From Candidatus Desulfofervidaceae bacterium (GTDB taxonomy: Bacteria; Desulfobacterota; Desulfofervidia; Desulfofervidales; Desulfofervidaceae): DNA of 38,658 nucleotides. Both the position numbers and the translations under genes were made by a program. The notes under the pieces are model-generated. The model did no database searches. It was not told the DNA's origin and saw only the letters and a program-made list of their open reading frames with translations. The stretch is taken from assembly GCA_027038965.1 (NCBI GenBank), contig JALWFG010000019.1, positions 1 through 38,658 of the forward strand, in the 5' to 3' direction. Positions 1-10,600 of this stretch are shown here, piece after piece; position 1 is the first letter of the stretch; every line of letters begins with the position of its first letter.

Positions 1-123
1 GACAATGTGAGGGTGGAAGTGAGTTTGCTTGAGCCGATAGCGATGGAAGAGGGTTTGCGGTTTGCTATCAGAGAGGGTGGTAGGACTGTTGGTGCCGGTG
101 TCGTTTCTAAGATATTGGAGTAA
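1..123 (+). CDS. tuf: Elongation factor Tu, 3' end only (second tuf copy)
   Basis: The last 40 codons and TAA stop of an EF-Tu gene whose 5' part lies outside the window. The peptide starts [12 protein letters not shown] and ends VSKILE, the C-terminal beta-barrel domain 3 of EF-Tu. All 123 bases equal 15839-15961, the end of the complete tuf gene in this window, and the match runs 4 bases past the stop. EF-Tu delivers aminoacyl-tRNA to the ribosome as a GTP complex. This copy stands upstream of rpmG and tRNA-Trp, the usual place of the secE-linked tuf. Its identity to the other copy points to gene conversion. Confidence 0.97.
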   Translation, partial: DNVRVEVSLLEPIAMEEGLRFAIREGGRTVGAGVVSKILE

Positions 124-126
124 AAA

Positions 127-276
127 ATGCGTGTTATTATCCATTTGGCATGTACAGAATGTAAAAGGCGCAATTATACAACGAAGAAAAACAAGAAAAA
201 GACACCTGATAGGTTAGAATTAAGGAAATATTGTCCTTTTTGTCGTAGACATACTGTGCATAAAGAAGTAAAATGA
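127..276 (+). CDS. rpmG: 50S ribosomal protein L33 (bL33), zinc-binding type
   Basis: A 49-residue basic protein beginning [12 protein letters not shown]. Cysteine pairs C9/C12 and C36/C39 form the zinc ribbon of the C+ form of L33, a large-subunit protein near the E site. The ATG lies three bases after the tuf stop. No good Shine-Dalgarno site is visible between them, so translation probably depends on coupling to tuf. The tuf-rpmG-tRNA-Trp-secE-nusG order is common in bacteria and supports the call. Confidence 0.95.
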   Translation: MRVIIHLACTECKRRNYTTKKNKKKTPDRLELRKYCPFCRRHTVHKEVK

Positions 277-288
277 TGAAGTAAGTGC

Positions 289-365
289 AGGCCAGTAGCT
301 CTAACGGCTAGAGCACCGGACTCCAAATCCGGGGGTTGGGGGTTCGAATCCCTCCTGGCCTGCCA
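289..365 (+). tRNA. trnW: tRNA-Trp (anticodon CCA)
   Basis: Cloverleaf drawn by eye. The acceptor stem AGGCCAG (289-295) pairs fully with CTGGCCT (355-361). The discriminator is G362, followed by an encoded CCA at 363-365. The anticodon stem is 316-320 with 328-332, and the loop CTCCAAA puts anticodon CCA at 323-325, which reads UGG. The T arm contains GGTTCGAATCC. It lies in the 119-nt gap between rpmG and secE with no visible promoter or terminator of its own, so it is probably cut from the polycistronic transcript. Confidence 0.97.
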
Positions 366-395
366 TTTTATTGTCTTCATTAACTGGGAAAAGAT

Positions 396-689
396 ATGCC
401 TAGGAAAGAAAAAAAGGTCAAAAAGAGACTTGATAATAAAAAAGAAAATGTTATTAAGGCATCGACAGATGTTTTGAAATCTGTTAAAACACCAGCCCCA
501 AGTTGGTGGGAACGAGGTAAGCAGTTTTTTAGAGAGGTAAAGGTAGAGCTTAAAAAAGTTACTTGGCCTAGTAAAAGGGAGCTGATAGGCTCTACTATTG
601 TAACTATTATCTTCGTTTTTATTGTAGCCTTTTATTTGGGAGTTATTGATTTTATATATACAACAATTATAGGAAAGCTCTTAGGATAA
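396..689 (+). CDS. secE: Preprotein translocase subunit SecE
   Basis: A 97-residue protein. A lysine-rich cytoplasmic N-terminus of about 35 residues is followed by the SecE amphipathic helix, with REVKVELKKVTWPSKRE near residues 46-62, and then one membrane segment at about 64-83. This is the short single-span form found in most bacteria outside the enterics. SecE clamps SecY (24829-26136, far downstream in the same cluster) to form the SecYEG protein-export channel in the inner membrane. nusG follows after 2 nt, the standard secE-nusG pair. Confidence 0.97.
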   Translation: MPRKEKKVKKRLDNKKENVIKASTDVLKSVKTPAPSWWERGKQFFREVKVELKKVTWPSKRELIGSTIVTIIFVFIVAFYLGVIDFIYTTIIGKLLG

Positions 690-691
690 AA

Positions 692-1246
692 ATGGCGTTT
701 AAATGGTACATTGTTCACACTTATTCAGGGTTTGAAGAGAAGGTTAAGGCGTGGTTAGAGGAACGTATTCGGAATGAAAAAGACCCACGCATAAAGGCCT
801 GTTTTAAAGAAATTCTTGTGCCTACTGAGAAGGTAATAGAATTAGTTAAGGGAGAGAAAGTAACTTCATCACGCAAATTTTATCCCGGTTATGTCTTGGT
901 TTGTATGGATTTTGAGCAAGAAGAACCTTTGAAAAGTTTGCTATGGCATTTGGTTCGTAAAACGCCAAAGGTAACAGGATTTGTAGGCGGTAAGAATCCA
1001 GTCCCTATTCCTGATGAGGAAGTAGAAAAGATTAAATCGCAGATGGAAGAATTTTCAAAGAAACCTAAGCCTAAATTTAGTCTGGAAAAAGGCGACCAAG
1101 TTAGGATTATTGATGGTCCTTTTACAAACTTTATCGGAAGGGTAGATGAAGTTTTCCCTGATAGGGGTAAGGTAAGAGTACTTATTAGTATATTTGGTCG
1201 GGAAACTCCAGTAGAATTAGAGGTAGTTCAACTGGCAAAAATTTAG
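692..1246 (+). CDS. nusG: Transcription termination/antitermination protein NusG
   Basis: 184 residues. The N-terminal NGN domain begins MAFKWYIVHTYSGFEEKVK and carries the RNA-polymerase contact surface. The C-terminal KOW domain (about 127-184) has KGDQVRIIDGPFTNFIGRV, the binding site for Rho or S10. NusG binds RNA polymerase, suppresses pausing, and couples transcription to Rho or the ribosome. Length and domain order are normal. It lies 2 nt after secE and 19 nt before rplK, so it is probably co-transcribed with both. Confidence 0.98.
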   Translation: MAFKWYIVHTYSGFEEKVKAWLEERIRNEKDPRIKACFKEILVPTEKVIELVKGEKVTSSRKFYPGYVLVCMDFEQEEPLKSLLWHLVRKTPKVTGFVGGKNPVPIPDEEVEKIKSQMEEFSKKPKPKFSLEKGDQVRIIDGPFTNFIGRVDEVFPDRGKVRVLISIFGRETPVELEVVQLAKI

Positions 1247-1265
1247 GAGTAAAGAGGTGATTTAG

Positions 1266-1691
1266 ATGGCTAAAAAGATTATTGCTTCTATTCGTTTGCA
1301 GATACCTGGGGGGCAAGCCACTCCATCTCCACCTGTTGGCCCTGCCTTGGGTCAACATGGGGTGAACATTATGGAGTTTTGCAAGGCATTTAATGCTCGG
1401 ACAAAAGATCAGGAAGGGACCATTATCCCTGTGGTGATTACGGTATATGCCGATCGCTCTTTTACCTTTATTACTAAAACTCCACCGGCTTCTGTGCTTC
1501 TTAAACAGGCAGCCAAGATTGTTAAGGGTGCTCACACCCCTAAAAAGGAAATTGTAGGGAAGGTCACTAGAAAACAGGTTGAAGAAATTGCTAAAAAGAA
1601 AATGCCTGATTTAACGGCAGCCACACTTGAAGCCGCTATTAGAACGATAGAGGGAACAGCTAAAAGTATGGGCATTGAAATTGTGGACTAA
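1266..1691 (+). CDS. rplK: 50S ribosomal protein L11 (uL11)
   Basis: 141 residues, the usual L11 length. The proline-rich N-terminal domain carries [18 protein letters not shown], and the C-terminal domain (about 75-141) binds the GTPase-associated region of 23S rRNA. With L10 and L7/L12 it forms the base of the factor-binding stalk. The ATG at 1266 follows AAGAGGTGAT at suitable spacing. It is paired with rplA (11-nt gap), as in nearly all bacteria. Confidence 0.98.
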   Translation: MAKKIIASIRLQIPGGQATPSPPVGPALGQHGVNIMEFCKAFNARTKDQEGTIIPVVITVYADRSFTFITKTPPASVLLKQAAKIVKGAHTPKKEIVGKVTRKQVEEIAKKKMPDLTAATLEAAIRTIEGTAKSMGIEIVD

Positions 1692-1702
1692 GGAGTGTTC
1701 AG

Positions 1703-2407
1703 ATGGCTAAGCATGGGAAAAGATATATTGAGGCGAAAAAAAAGATAGAAACAGGTAAGGCCTATCCAGTAGAAGAGGCAATTAAATTAGTTTTGGATAC
1801 GGCTACAGCTAAATTTGATGAAACGGTGGAAGTAGCGGTTAACTTAGGTGTAGATCCTCGACATGCGGATCAGATGGTCCGGGGATCGGTGGTGTTGCCC
1901 CATGGAACAGGGAAACAGGTAAGGATATTAGTCTTTGCCCAAGGAGAGAAAGAAAAAGAGGCCAAGGATGCTGGGGCTGACTATGTAGGGGGAGATGAAC
2001 TAATTCAGAAAATAGAGCAAGGATGGCTTGATTTTGATAAAGTTGTGGCAACCCCCGATATGATGAGCAAAGTGGCTAAATTAGGGAGAATTTTGGGCCC
2101 TAGAGGCCTTATGCCAAGTACCAAAACGGGTACAGTCACATTTGATGTGGCAAAGGCCATCAAAGAATTAAAGGGCGGTAAAATTGATTTTAAAGTAGAT
2201 AAAGGCGGGGTGGTTCATGCCCCTATTGGAAAAGTTTCCTTTGGGTCCGAAAAACTTATTGATAACTTTAAGGCCTTGATGGAGACTATTGCGAGGTTAA
2301 AACCATCAAGTGCCAAAGGAACTTATATAAAAGGGGTTACTGTTTCTTCTACAATGGGCCCAGGTGTTAAGATAGATACAACTTCTTTAAGGGACTTTAT
2401 CTCTTAA
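1703..2407 (+). CDS. rplA: 50S ribosomal protein L1 (uL1)
   Basis: 234 residues, beginning [16 protein letters not shown]. The conserved block [19 protein letters not shown] near residue 127 and the C-terminal [11 protein letters not shown] are L1 signatures. L1 forms the mobile L1 stalk that handles E-site tRNA, and in many bacteria it represses its own rplK-rplA mRNA. No L1-binding mimic could be recognised by eye in the short rplK leader. The SD AAGGAG lies 10 nt upstream of ATG. Confidence 0.98.
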   Translation: MAKHGKRYIEAKKKIETGKAYPVEEAIKLVLDTATAKFDETVEVAVNLGVDPRHADQMVRGSVVLPHGTGKQVRILVFAQGEKEKEAKDAGADYVGGDELIQKIEQGWLDFDKVVATPDMMSKVAKLGRILGPRGLMPSTKTGTVTFDVAKAIKELKGGKIDFKVDKGGVVHAPIGKVSFGSEKLIDNFKALMETIARLKPSSAKGTYIKGVTVSSTMGPGVKIDTTSLRDFIS

Positions 2408-2434
2408 GATTATAATAAGAGGGGGGGAAGAAAG

Positions 2435-2959
2435 TTGCTGCGACGGAAACAAAAGGCATTTTTAATAGCAGAATTAAGTGAAAAATTTAAAAAGGCCAAG
2501 GCGGTAGTGCTGACCGATTTTAAGGGATTAGAATCAAATGATATGAATGAGTTGCGACGCAAATTAAGAGAGGCAGGGGTGGAATATAAAGTCACAAAGA
2601 ATACTATCATTCGATTTGCAGTTGAAGATACTCCATTAGAGCCTATAAAAGATGAGATTGTAGAAAATAATGCTGTAGCGATCACTTATGATGACCCTGT
2701 TGCCTTGGCAAAAGTTTTAGCTGAGTTTGATAAACAATATGACCCTTTTAAACTGAAAATCGGTTTTTTGGAAGGTAAACTTTTACAGCCAGAAAACATA
2801 AAGGAATTGGCAAAGTTGCCTAGCCGTGAGGTACTATTGGCTCAGCTATTAGGAACTATGAATGCCGTACCTCGCAACTTTGTAAGTTTATTACATGGAA
2901 TTATTGCAAAGTTTTTAAATGTCTTAGAGGCGATAAAACAAGAGAAAGAAAAACAATAA
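2435..2959 (+). CDS. rplJ: 50S ribosomal protein L10 (uL10)
   Basis: 174 residues. The N-terminal rRNA/L11-binding domain includes VVLTDFKGL and VTKNTIIRFA. The long C-terminal helix that carries L7/L12 dimers ends in NVLEAIKQEKEKQ. The start is TTG at 2435, fixed by the GGGGGGG run at 2421-2427 placed 7 nt before it; no ATG stands near. Only 27 nt separate it from rplA, so the long folded L10 leader known from enterics is missing. It is translated with rplL, which follows after 18 nt. Confidence 0.96.
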   Translation: MLRRKQKAFLIAELSEKFKKAKAVVLTDFKGLESNDMNELRRKLREAGVEYKVTKNTIIRFAVEDTPLEPIKDEIVENNAVAITYDDPVALAKVLAEFDKQYDPFKLKIGFLEGKLLQPENIKELAKLPSREVLLAQLLGTMNAVPRNFVSLLHGIIAKFLNVLEAIKQEKEKQ

Positions 2960-2977
2960 TAAGGAGGTTAAAGAGCA

Positions 2978-3370
2978 ATGGCAAAGGAAATTACAAAAGA
3001 GGATGTTGTAGAATTTATTGCCAATATGACAGTTTTAGAACTTTCTGAGTTTATTAAAGAGTTAGAGGACAAGTTTGGAGTTCAAGCTGCAGCCCCAGTA
3101 GTAGCAGCGGCAATGCCCGGAGCGGGTGCAGGAGCTGAAGCTGCCCCGGCTGAAGAAAAAACAGAGTTTGATGTAGTTTTGACTGGCATAGGAAGCAACA
3201 AGATTCAGGTAATTAAAGTAGTGAGGGCTATAACAAACTTAGGGTTAAAGGAAGCCAAAGAGCTTGTTGAGAGTGTGCCAAAGCCAATAAAAGAAGGTGT
3301 GTCTAAAGAAGAGGCCGAAGAAATTAAGAAGCAACTTGAAGAGGTTGGTGCAACGGTAGAAGTTAAGTAA
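2978..3370 (+). CDS. rplL: 50S ribosomal protein L7/L12 (bL12)
   Basis: 130 residues. It has an N-terminal dimerisation domain (1-36), an Ala/Gly-rich hinge (about 37-58, with [17 protein letters not shown]), and a globular C-terminal domain with [20 protein letters not shown] and [14 protein letters not shown], which recruits translation GTPases. A strong AAGGAGG precedes the ATG at the proper distance. This suits a protein made in several copies per ribosome. A hairpin with a T-run lies downstream at 3413-3451. Confidence 0.98.
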   Translation: MAKEITKEDVVEFIANMTVLELSEFIKELEDKFGVQAAAPVVAAAMPGAGAGAEAAPAEEKTEFDVVLTGIGSNKIQVIKVVRAITNLGLKEAKELVESVPKPIKEGVSKEEAEEIKKQLEEVGATVEVK

Positions 3371-3412
3371 TAATGCCAATAAGGAACGCTGAAATCTATT
3401 TTGTCTTCTATG

Positions 3413-3451
3413 AAGGGGAGGTGTACAACCGGTGGAGTACATCTCCTTTTT
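3413..3451 (+). terminator. Attenuator-like hairpin between rplL and rpoB
   Basis: Stem GGAGGTGTAC (3417-3426) pairs with GTACATCTCC (3437-3446) through nine Watson-Crick pairs and one G-U. A-T and G-U pairs extend the base out to 3413/3450. The loop is 10 nt (3427-3436) and five T residues follow at 3447-3451. It has the form of an intrinsic terminator, but rpoB starts 38 nt further on with no obvious promoter. It most likely acts as a partial terminator that lowers RNA polymerase genes relative to L7/L12, as known for other rplL-rpoB junctions. The partial strength is inferred. Confidence 0.75.
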
Positions 3452-3489
3452 CGGTTTGTTATATCTTCGCCATTTAAAGGAGCTAAAAA

Positions 3490-6400
3490 ATGGGTGTAGC
3501 CATTCCCGACTTTAAGCTAAGGCGGCAGTTTGGCCGTATAAAGCAAGTTTTAGAAGTGCCCTATTTGCTTGAGTTGCAGAGGAAATCATATCAGCAATTT
3601 TTGCAAAAGGACATTCCCCCAGAGGAAAGAGAAGATGTGGGAATGCAAGCTGTATTTAAAGAGGTTTTTCCTATCGAAGACTTTTCAGGGACGGCGTCTT
3701 TAGAGTTTGTGAAATATGAAATTGGCGAGCCTAGATATAATGAGAGAGAATGTCAGGAAAAGGGTTTAACTTATGAAGCACCAGTACGTCTTACCGTAAG
3801 ATTGGTAGTTTACGATGTGGATAAAGATACCAATCAAAAGAGCATAAGGGATATTAAAGAACAGGAAATTTATTTTGGCACTATTCCTCTAATGACTGAA
3901 CGAGCAACTTTCATTATTAATGGGACAGAACGAGTGATCGTTAATCAACTCCACCGTTCTCCGGGTATCTTTTTTGAGCTTGACAAACAAATGCGCCATG
4001 TTCGGGGTAAAATTCTTTATACCGCTCGTATTATCCCTCTTAGGGGATCTTGGTTGGACTTTGAATTTGACAACAAAGGCTGCCTTCATGTAAGGATTGA
4101 TCGAAGGAGAAAGTTTCCTGTAACTCTCTTTTTGAAGGCCTTAGGATATTCTAGCGAAGAAATTTTGAATCATTTCTATCCTTCTCAAAACGTTAGGTAC
4201 CGTGACGGCTTCTTTTATCTAGAAATTGTGCCAGAGTTCCTTTTAGGAACTAGACTCTCTGAGAACTTAATCCATCCTGAGACAGGCGAGGTGCTTATAC
4301 CTGCCCATACAAGGATTACACGGTTGCATCTTAAGCAACTGGAACATTTGGGAATTAAAGAAACTCCTCTTACAGAAGAAGAATTAAAAACAAAGATTTT
4401 GGCTAGGGATATTAAGACAAATACAGGTGAAGTTATTGCCCGCCATAATGAAAACGTTAACGATGAAATTATAGAGAAGGTAAAAGAGAACAAAATTTCG
4501 GAGTTTAAGGTTTTGTTCATTGATGAATATCACTATGATTCCTCATTGAGAGATACTTTGGCTGAAGACAAGGTTGAGACTCAAGAGGACGCCCTTGTAG
4601 AAATCTATCGCAAAATGAGGCCTACAAGTCCTCCGACAGTAGAAATTGCCCGAGAATTTCTGCAGAATCTATTTTTTAATCCTGAGTATTACGACCTTTC
4701 TCGTGTAGGTAGGTTTAAATTAAATATGCGGTTAGGTCTAGATATTCCTGTGACACAGTGTACATTGCTGAAAGAAGATATCCTTGAGGCCGTTAGGAAG
4801 ATACTGGAGCTTAAGGCCACGCAGGGGCCACCTGATGACATTGATCATCTAGGGAACCGTCGGGTGAGGTCTGTAGGAGAGCTGTTGGAAAACCAATATC
4901 GTATTGGATTGGTGCGTATGGAAAGGGCCATTAAAGAACGGATGGCCTTACAAGAAATAGAAACCCTTATGCCTTATGATTTGGTTAATTCTAAACCAGT
5001 TACGGCTGTAGTAAGGGAATTTTTTGGCACAAGCCAGCTTTCGCAGTTTATGGATCAGACAAACCCGCTTTCAGAAGTGACTCATAAAAGGCGGTTAAGT
5101 GCCTTAGGGCCAGGGGGGTTGAGCAGAGAAAGGGCCGGATTTGAAGTACGTGATGTTCACCCTTCTCATTATGGTAGAATTTGCCCAATTGAGACCCCTG
5201 AAGGTCCTAATATCGGTCTGATTGTTTCTCTTAGCACCTATGCCCGAGTTAACGAGTTTGGTTTTATTGAAACCCCTTATCGTAAGGTAGAAAATGGTCA
5301 AGTAACAGATGAAATTGTTTATCTCACTGCTCTAGAAGAGGGGGACCATCCTATTGCTCAGGCCAATGCTCCTATAGATGAGAAGGGGCATTTTTTGAAT
5401 GAACTTGTTTCAGCTAGAGTCCGAGGCGAGTTTATGATGGTTAAGGCACAAGATGTTAAATACATGGATGTTTCTCCAACCCAGCTTGTAAGTGTGTCTT
5501 CTTCTCTTATCCCCTTTTTAGAGCATGATGATGCCAATAGGGCCCTTATGGGTTCGAACATGCAGCGTCAGGCCGTTCCTTTACTTCAAACAGAGGCTCC
5601 TTTGGTGGGGACAGGAATGGAGAAAATTGTCGCCAGAGACTGTGGAGTTTGTATTTTAGCTGAAGCAGATGGAATCGTGGAAGATGTGGATGCCACCCGT
5701 ATTGTGGTGAGATATTTCGGAGAAAAAGAAAAACCATTAGGGAATTTAGTTAAGGTTTATGCCCTCAACAAGTTTAAACGAAGCAATCAAAATACTTGTT
5801 TTAATCAAAAGCCATTGGTAAGGCCAGGTCAGAGGGTTTATAAGGGCCAAGTTTTGGCCGATGGGGCTGCGACGAAAAACGGGGAATTGGCCCTGGGCAA
5901 AAATGTTTTAGTGGCCTTTATGCCATGGCGAGGATATAACTTTGAAGATGCCATTGTTATTAGTGAAAGGTTGGTACGAGACGATGTTTATACTTCGGTA
6001 CATATTGAAGAATTTGAGATAGTGGCTAGAGAAACAAAACTTGGACCAGAGGAAATTACAAGAGATATTCCTAATGTTGGGGAGGATGCCTTAAAGGATC
6101 TAGATGAGAGTGGTGTGATCCGTATTGGAGCTGAAGTGAAGCCTGGGGACATCCTGGTGGGAAAAATTACCCCTAAAGGAGAAACTCAATATTCACCAGA
6201 GGAAAAGCTTTTAAGGGCCATATTTGGCGAAAAGGCAAGTGATGTTAAAGACTCTTCTTTGCGGGTCCCTCCTGGAATTGAGGGAATTGTTATTGATGCT
6301 CAGGTATTTTCCCGCAAAGGTGAAAGGGAAAAAGATTCCAGAAGTAAGTGGATTGAAGAGCAGGAGGTTAAGCGTTTAATCAGGGATAGGGATACCTCAA

Positions 6401-7605
6401 TCAGTACTCTTAAAAAGGTGGTAGAGGAAAGGTTAAAGGAGCTTTTAGTAGGACAACAGGCAGCGGCAGATCTTAAGGATATTACGGGTGAGGTTATTGT
6501 GGCTAAAGGGGAAAAGATTACTTCTGCCGTTCTTGATTTACCCCTGAGAAGATTAAAGGAAATTCAGCTTGAAGATGCTCACCTCCAGACGGAAGTGAGC
6601 CATTTGATTGATAGTTTCTTTGATGAGGTAGATAGGATCAGAACCTCTTATGAGGCTAAAATAGACAAGATTAAAGAAGGTGATGAACTTCCTCCAGGTG
6701 TGATTAAGATGGTAAAGGTGTATGTGGCCATGAAGAGGAAGCTTTCTATTGGTGATAAAATGTCTGGAAGACATGGGAACAAGGGGGTAGTTTCTAAAAT
6801 TGTGCTTATGGAAGATATGCCTTATTTACCTGATGGGACTCCGGTAGATATTGTCCTTAATCCTTTGGGTGTTCCTTCTCGAATGAATATTGGACAGATT
6901 TTAGAAACGCATCTTGGCTGGGCTTCTAAAGAGCTTGGGAAAAAGGTGAGAAGGCTTGTGGAACAGATGCAGAAACCAGATGTAATTCGAGAATGGTTGA
7001 AGAAAATGTATTCTCCAAAACAATACAAGGAATGTTTTGCAGGATTAACGGATGAGGAACTTTTAGAACGAGTTAAGAAGCTTCAAGATGGTGTCTCGGT
7101 CGCCACGCCTGTTTTTGATGGTGCTAGAGAAGAGGAAATTAAAGAGTGGTTGAGCGAGGCAGGTTTGGAAGAGACAGGGCAAACGGTGCTTTATGATGGT
7201 AAGACAGGAGAGCCTTTTGATCAAAAGGTGACTGTGGGTTACATGTACATGATGAAGCTACACCATTTAGTAGATGATAAAATTCATGCTCGTTCTATTG
7301 GTCCTTACTCCCTTATTACTCAACAACCTCTAGGTGGTAAGGCCCAATTTGGAGGTCAGAGATTTGGGGAAATGGAAGTATGGGTCCTTGAAGCCTACGG
7401 GGCAGCATATACCTTGCAAGAGATGCTTACAGTAAAGTCAGATGATGTTGCTGGTAGGACCCGCATGTACGAAAAGATTGTGAAAGGTGATAACACGCTT
7501 GAAGTTGGTTTGCCAGAATCCTTCAACGTCTTAATTAAAGAATTGCAAGCCCTGGCATTAAATGTAGAGTTATTAACTGAAAACAAGGGGGCAAAGACAA
7601 AATGA
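3490..7605 (+). CDS. rpoB: DNA-directed RNA polymerase beta subunit
   Basis: 1371 residues. The rifampicin-pocket cluster starts at [13 protein letters not shown] (511-523). D522, H532 and S537 match E. coli D516, H526 and S531, so this looks like the sensitive type. Other landmarks are [28 protein letters not shown], the [11 protein letters not shown] active-site block and the C-terminal [18 protein letters not shown] clamp region. Beta forms half of the catalytic cleft. The SD AAAGGAG lies before ATG. It overlaps rpoC by 4 nt (ATGA), so the two are translationally coupled. Confidence 0.99.
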   Translation: MGVAIPDFKLRRQFGRIKQVLEVPYLLELQRKSYQQFLQKDIPPEEREDVGMQAVFKEVFPIEDFSGTASLEFVKYEIGEPRYNERECQEKGLTYEAPVRLTVRLVVYDVDKDTNQKSIRDIKEQEIYFGTIPLMTERATFIINGTERVIVNQLHRSPGIFFELDKQMRHVRGKILYTARIIPLRGSWLDFEFDNKGCLHVRIDRRRKFPVTLFLKALGYSSEEILNHFYPSQNVRYRDGFFYLEIVPEFLLGTRLSENLIHPETGEVLIPAHTRITRLHLKQLEHLGIKETPLTEEELKTKILARDIKTNTGEVIARHNENVNDEIIEKVKENKISEFKVLFIDEYHYDSSLRDTLAEDKVETQEDALVEIYRKMRPTSPPTVEIAREFLQNLFFNPEYYDLSRVGRFKLNMRLGLDIPVTQCTLLKEDILEAVRKILELKATQGPPDDIDHLGNRRVRSVGELLENQYRIGLVRMERAIKERMALQEIETLMPYDLVNSKPVTAVVREFFGTSQLSQFMDQTNPLSEVTHKRRLSALGPGGLSRERAGFEVRDVHPSHYGRICPIETPEGPNIGLIVSLSTYARVNEFGFIETPYRKVENGQVTDEIVYLTALEEGDHPIAQANAPIDEKGHFLNELVSARVRGEFMMVKAQDVKYMDVSPTQLVSVSSSLIPFLEHDDANRALMGSNMQRQAVPLLQTEAPLVGTGMEKIVARDCGVCILAEADGIVEDVDATRIVVRYFGEKEKPLGNLVKVYALNKFKRSNQNTCFNQKPLVRPGQRVYKGQVLADGAATKNGELALGKNVLVAFMPWRGYNFEDAIVISERLVRDDVYTSVHIEEFEIVARETKLGPEEITRDIPNVGEDALKDLDESGVIRIGAEVKPGDILVGKITPKGETQYSPEEKLLRAIFGEKASDVKDSSLRVPPGIEGIVIDAQVFSRKGEREKDSRSKWIEEQEVKRLIRDRDTSISTLKKVVEERLKELLVGQQAAADLKDITGEVIVAKGEKITSAVLDLPLRRLKEIQLEDAHLQTEVSHLIDSFFDEVDRIRTSYEAKIDKIKEGDELPPGVIKMVKVYVAMKRKLSIGDKMSGRHGNKGVVSKIVLMEDMPYLPDGTPVDIVLNPLGVPSRMNIGQILETHLGWASKELGKKVRRLVEQMQKPDVIREWLKKMYSPKQYKECFAGLTDEELLERVKKLQDGVSVATPVFDGAREEEIKEWLSEAGLEETGQTVLYDGKTGEPFDQKVTVGYMYMMKLHHLVDDKIHARSIGPYSLITQQPLGGKAQFGGQRFGEMEVWVLEAYGAAYTLQEMLTVKSDDVAGRTRMYEKIVKGDNTLEVGLPESFNVLIKELQALALNVELLTENKGAKTK

Positions 7606-10600
7606 CATTAGAGGATCTTTACAATTTGTTTACCAAACCAATGGATCCGGCTGATATTAAAGGAATTAAGATTGGATTGGCCTCTCCTGAGAAAATTCGG
7701 GAGTGGTCCTATGGTGAAGTGAAAAAGCCGGAGACGATTAATTATAGAACCTTTAAGCCCGAAAAGGATGGTCTTTTTTGCGCTCGCATTTTTGGACCAG
7801 TGAGAGATTATGAGTGCCTGTGTGGGAAGTACCGCCGCATGAAACACCGGGGCATTGTGTGTGAGAGATGTGGCGTGGAAGTAATTTCTTCTAAAGTGCG
7901 AAGAGAACGGATGGGACATATTGAGTTGGCTTGTCCTGTGGCCCACATTTGGTTTGTAAAGAGTGTTCCGAGCAAGATTGGGAACTTATTAGATTTAAGT
8001 GTCAAGGATTTAGAAAGGGTAATTTATTACGAATCCTATATTGTGACCAACCCTGCAGATACGCCCTTAAAAAAGGCAGAGGTACTTTCTGAAGAGCAAT
8101 ATCATGAGGCTCGGGTAAAATACGGGACTCGTTTTAAGGCAGGCATGGGGGCTGAAGCAATTAGAGAATTGCTCCGAGATCTGGATTTAGAAGCCCTGGC
8201 TGAAGAAATAAAGGAACAGATAAAAAATACTTCTTCTGAGGCGACCAGAAAGAAACTCTCAAAACGGCTAAGAATCGTAAACGCCTTTTTGGAATCTGAT
8301 AATAAGCCTGAATGGATGATATTGGAAGTAATTCCCGTATTACCTCCAGATTTGAGACCGCTAGTTCCTTTGGATGGAGGGCGTTTTGCTACTTCTGATT
8401 TAAATGATCTCTATCGCCGGGTTATTAACCGGAATAACCGCCTCAAGAGGCTTATGGAGCTTGAAGCCCCAGAGATTATTATTCGAAATGAAAAGAGAAT
8501 GTTGCAAGAAGCGGTAGATGTGCTTTTTGAAAATGGTAGAAGAGGGCGGACTGTTACTGGGAGTAATGGTCGTCCTTTAAAATCCCTGAGCGATATGCTT
8601 AAGGGGAAACAAGGCCGCTTTCGCCAGAATCTGCTAGGTAAAAGGGTAGACTATTCCGGGCGTTCAGTGATAGTAGTAGGCCCTGAATTACGCTTGCATC
8701 AATGCGGCTTACCTAAAAAAATGGCCTTGGAGCTTTTTAAACCTTTTATATACCACCAGTTAGAAAAGAAGGGATTTGCAACTACCATTAAGAGTGCCAA
8801 AAAGATGGTAGAACGTGAGGATTCTGAGGTTTGGGATGCCTTAGAGGAAGTAGTGCGGGAACATCCCGTCTTACTCAATCGGGCTCCTACCTTGCATCGG
8901 CTTAGTATTCAGGCCTTTGAGCCTGTATTGATTGAAGGCAAGGCCATTCAGTTGCATCCCTTGGTGTGTCCTCCATTTAATGCCGACTTTGATGGTGATC
9001 AAATGGCGGTTCATGTTCCTCTTTCGGTAGAGGCCCAGACCGAGGCCCGGGTTCTCATGATGTCTACCAATAATATCCTTTCCCCTGCCCATGGAGACCC
9101 AATTATTTTACCTACTCAGGATATTGTTTTAGGCCTTTATTATATGACGCAGGAAAGACCGTTTGTAAAAGGGGAGGGGATGGTTTTTTCTTCCCCTGAA
9201 GAAGTGCGCATTGCTTATGATCAAGAAGTGGTTGATCTTCATGCCAAGATTAAGGTGCGTATGGATGGAGAACTTGTAGAGACTACGGTAGGTCGTGTTT
9301 TACTTAAGGAGATTATTCCAGAAGAAATTCCCTTTAAATTTATTAATAAGGTGATACGTAAAAAGGATGTAGCTGCTTTGGTGAGAGAATGCTATCAACG
9401 GGCGGGCTTAAAAAAGACCGTAATTGTGTGTGATAAACTGAAAGATTTGGGGTTTGAGCAAGCTACCAGAGGAGGCATTTCCATTGCGATAGACAATCTG
9501 GTTATTCCAAGTCGTAAAGAGGAGATTCTTAATCAAGCTCAACAAGAGGTTCAAGAGATTGAAAGTCAATATCGTAAGGGATTAATTACAGATGGTGAGA
9601 AATATAACAAAGTGATAGATATCTGGACTCGGGTTACAGAACAGGTAGCTGCTGAGATGATGAAGGAATTGTCCGTAGAGATAGTAAAAAACGAAAAAGG
9701 GGAAGAGAAAAAGGCCTCTTCATTTAACCCAATATTTATGATGGCTGATTCTGGGGCCAGAGGAAGTAAAGATCAAATTAGGCAATTGGCAGGAATGCGG
9801 GGATTGATGGCCAAGCCCTCAGGAGAGATCATTGAGACTCCTATTACTGCTAATTTTAGAGAAGGATTAACTGTATTGCAGTATTTTATTTCTACTCATG
9901 GTGCTAGAAAGGGTTTGGCAGATACAGCTCTAAAGACTGCCAACGCGGGGTATTTAACTCGTCGGTTGATAGATGTAGCTCACGAATGTGTGGTTAGAGA
10001 AGAGGATTGTGGGACTATTGATGGAATTGAGATTGAGCCCTTGATTGAATCTGGAGAAATTATCCAAACCTTAGGACAGCGTATTTTAGGTAGAGTTGCC
10101 TTGGAAGATATTGTGGATCCCTATACAGGGGAGGTAATTGTTAAAGCAAATGAGATGATTGATGAAGAGGCAGCCCAACGGATAGAAGAGGCAGGGATTG
10201 AAAAGGTGAGAATCCGCTCAGTCCTTACCTGTCAGACGAAACACGGTGTATGTGCTAAATGCTATGGAAGGGATTTGGCTACAGGTAAGCTGGTCAATAT
10301 CGGAGAGGCAGTAGGAATTATTGCCGCCCAGTCTATTGGTGAACCAGGGACCCAGCTTACTATGAGGACGTTCCATATAGGTGGGACAGCGAGAAAGACA
10401 ATTGAACAAACCACATTGGAAAGCAAATATGGTGGTAAGGTTAAATTTGTAAATCTCAATATAGTAGAGACTAAAGAGGGCGATTTGATTGTCATGAATC
10501 GGAATGGGGAACTAGCTATTGTGGCGGATGGGAGAGAAAGAGAGCGTTATCCAGTTATTTATGGTACCCGGTTGAAGGTAAAAGAAGGGGAGGAAGTAAA

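Noticed and set aside
1185-1535. 116-residue minus-strand frame across nusG and rplK
   Set aside because: Shadow of two certain genes; no SD and no recognisable domain.
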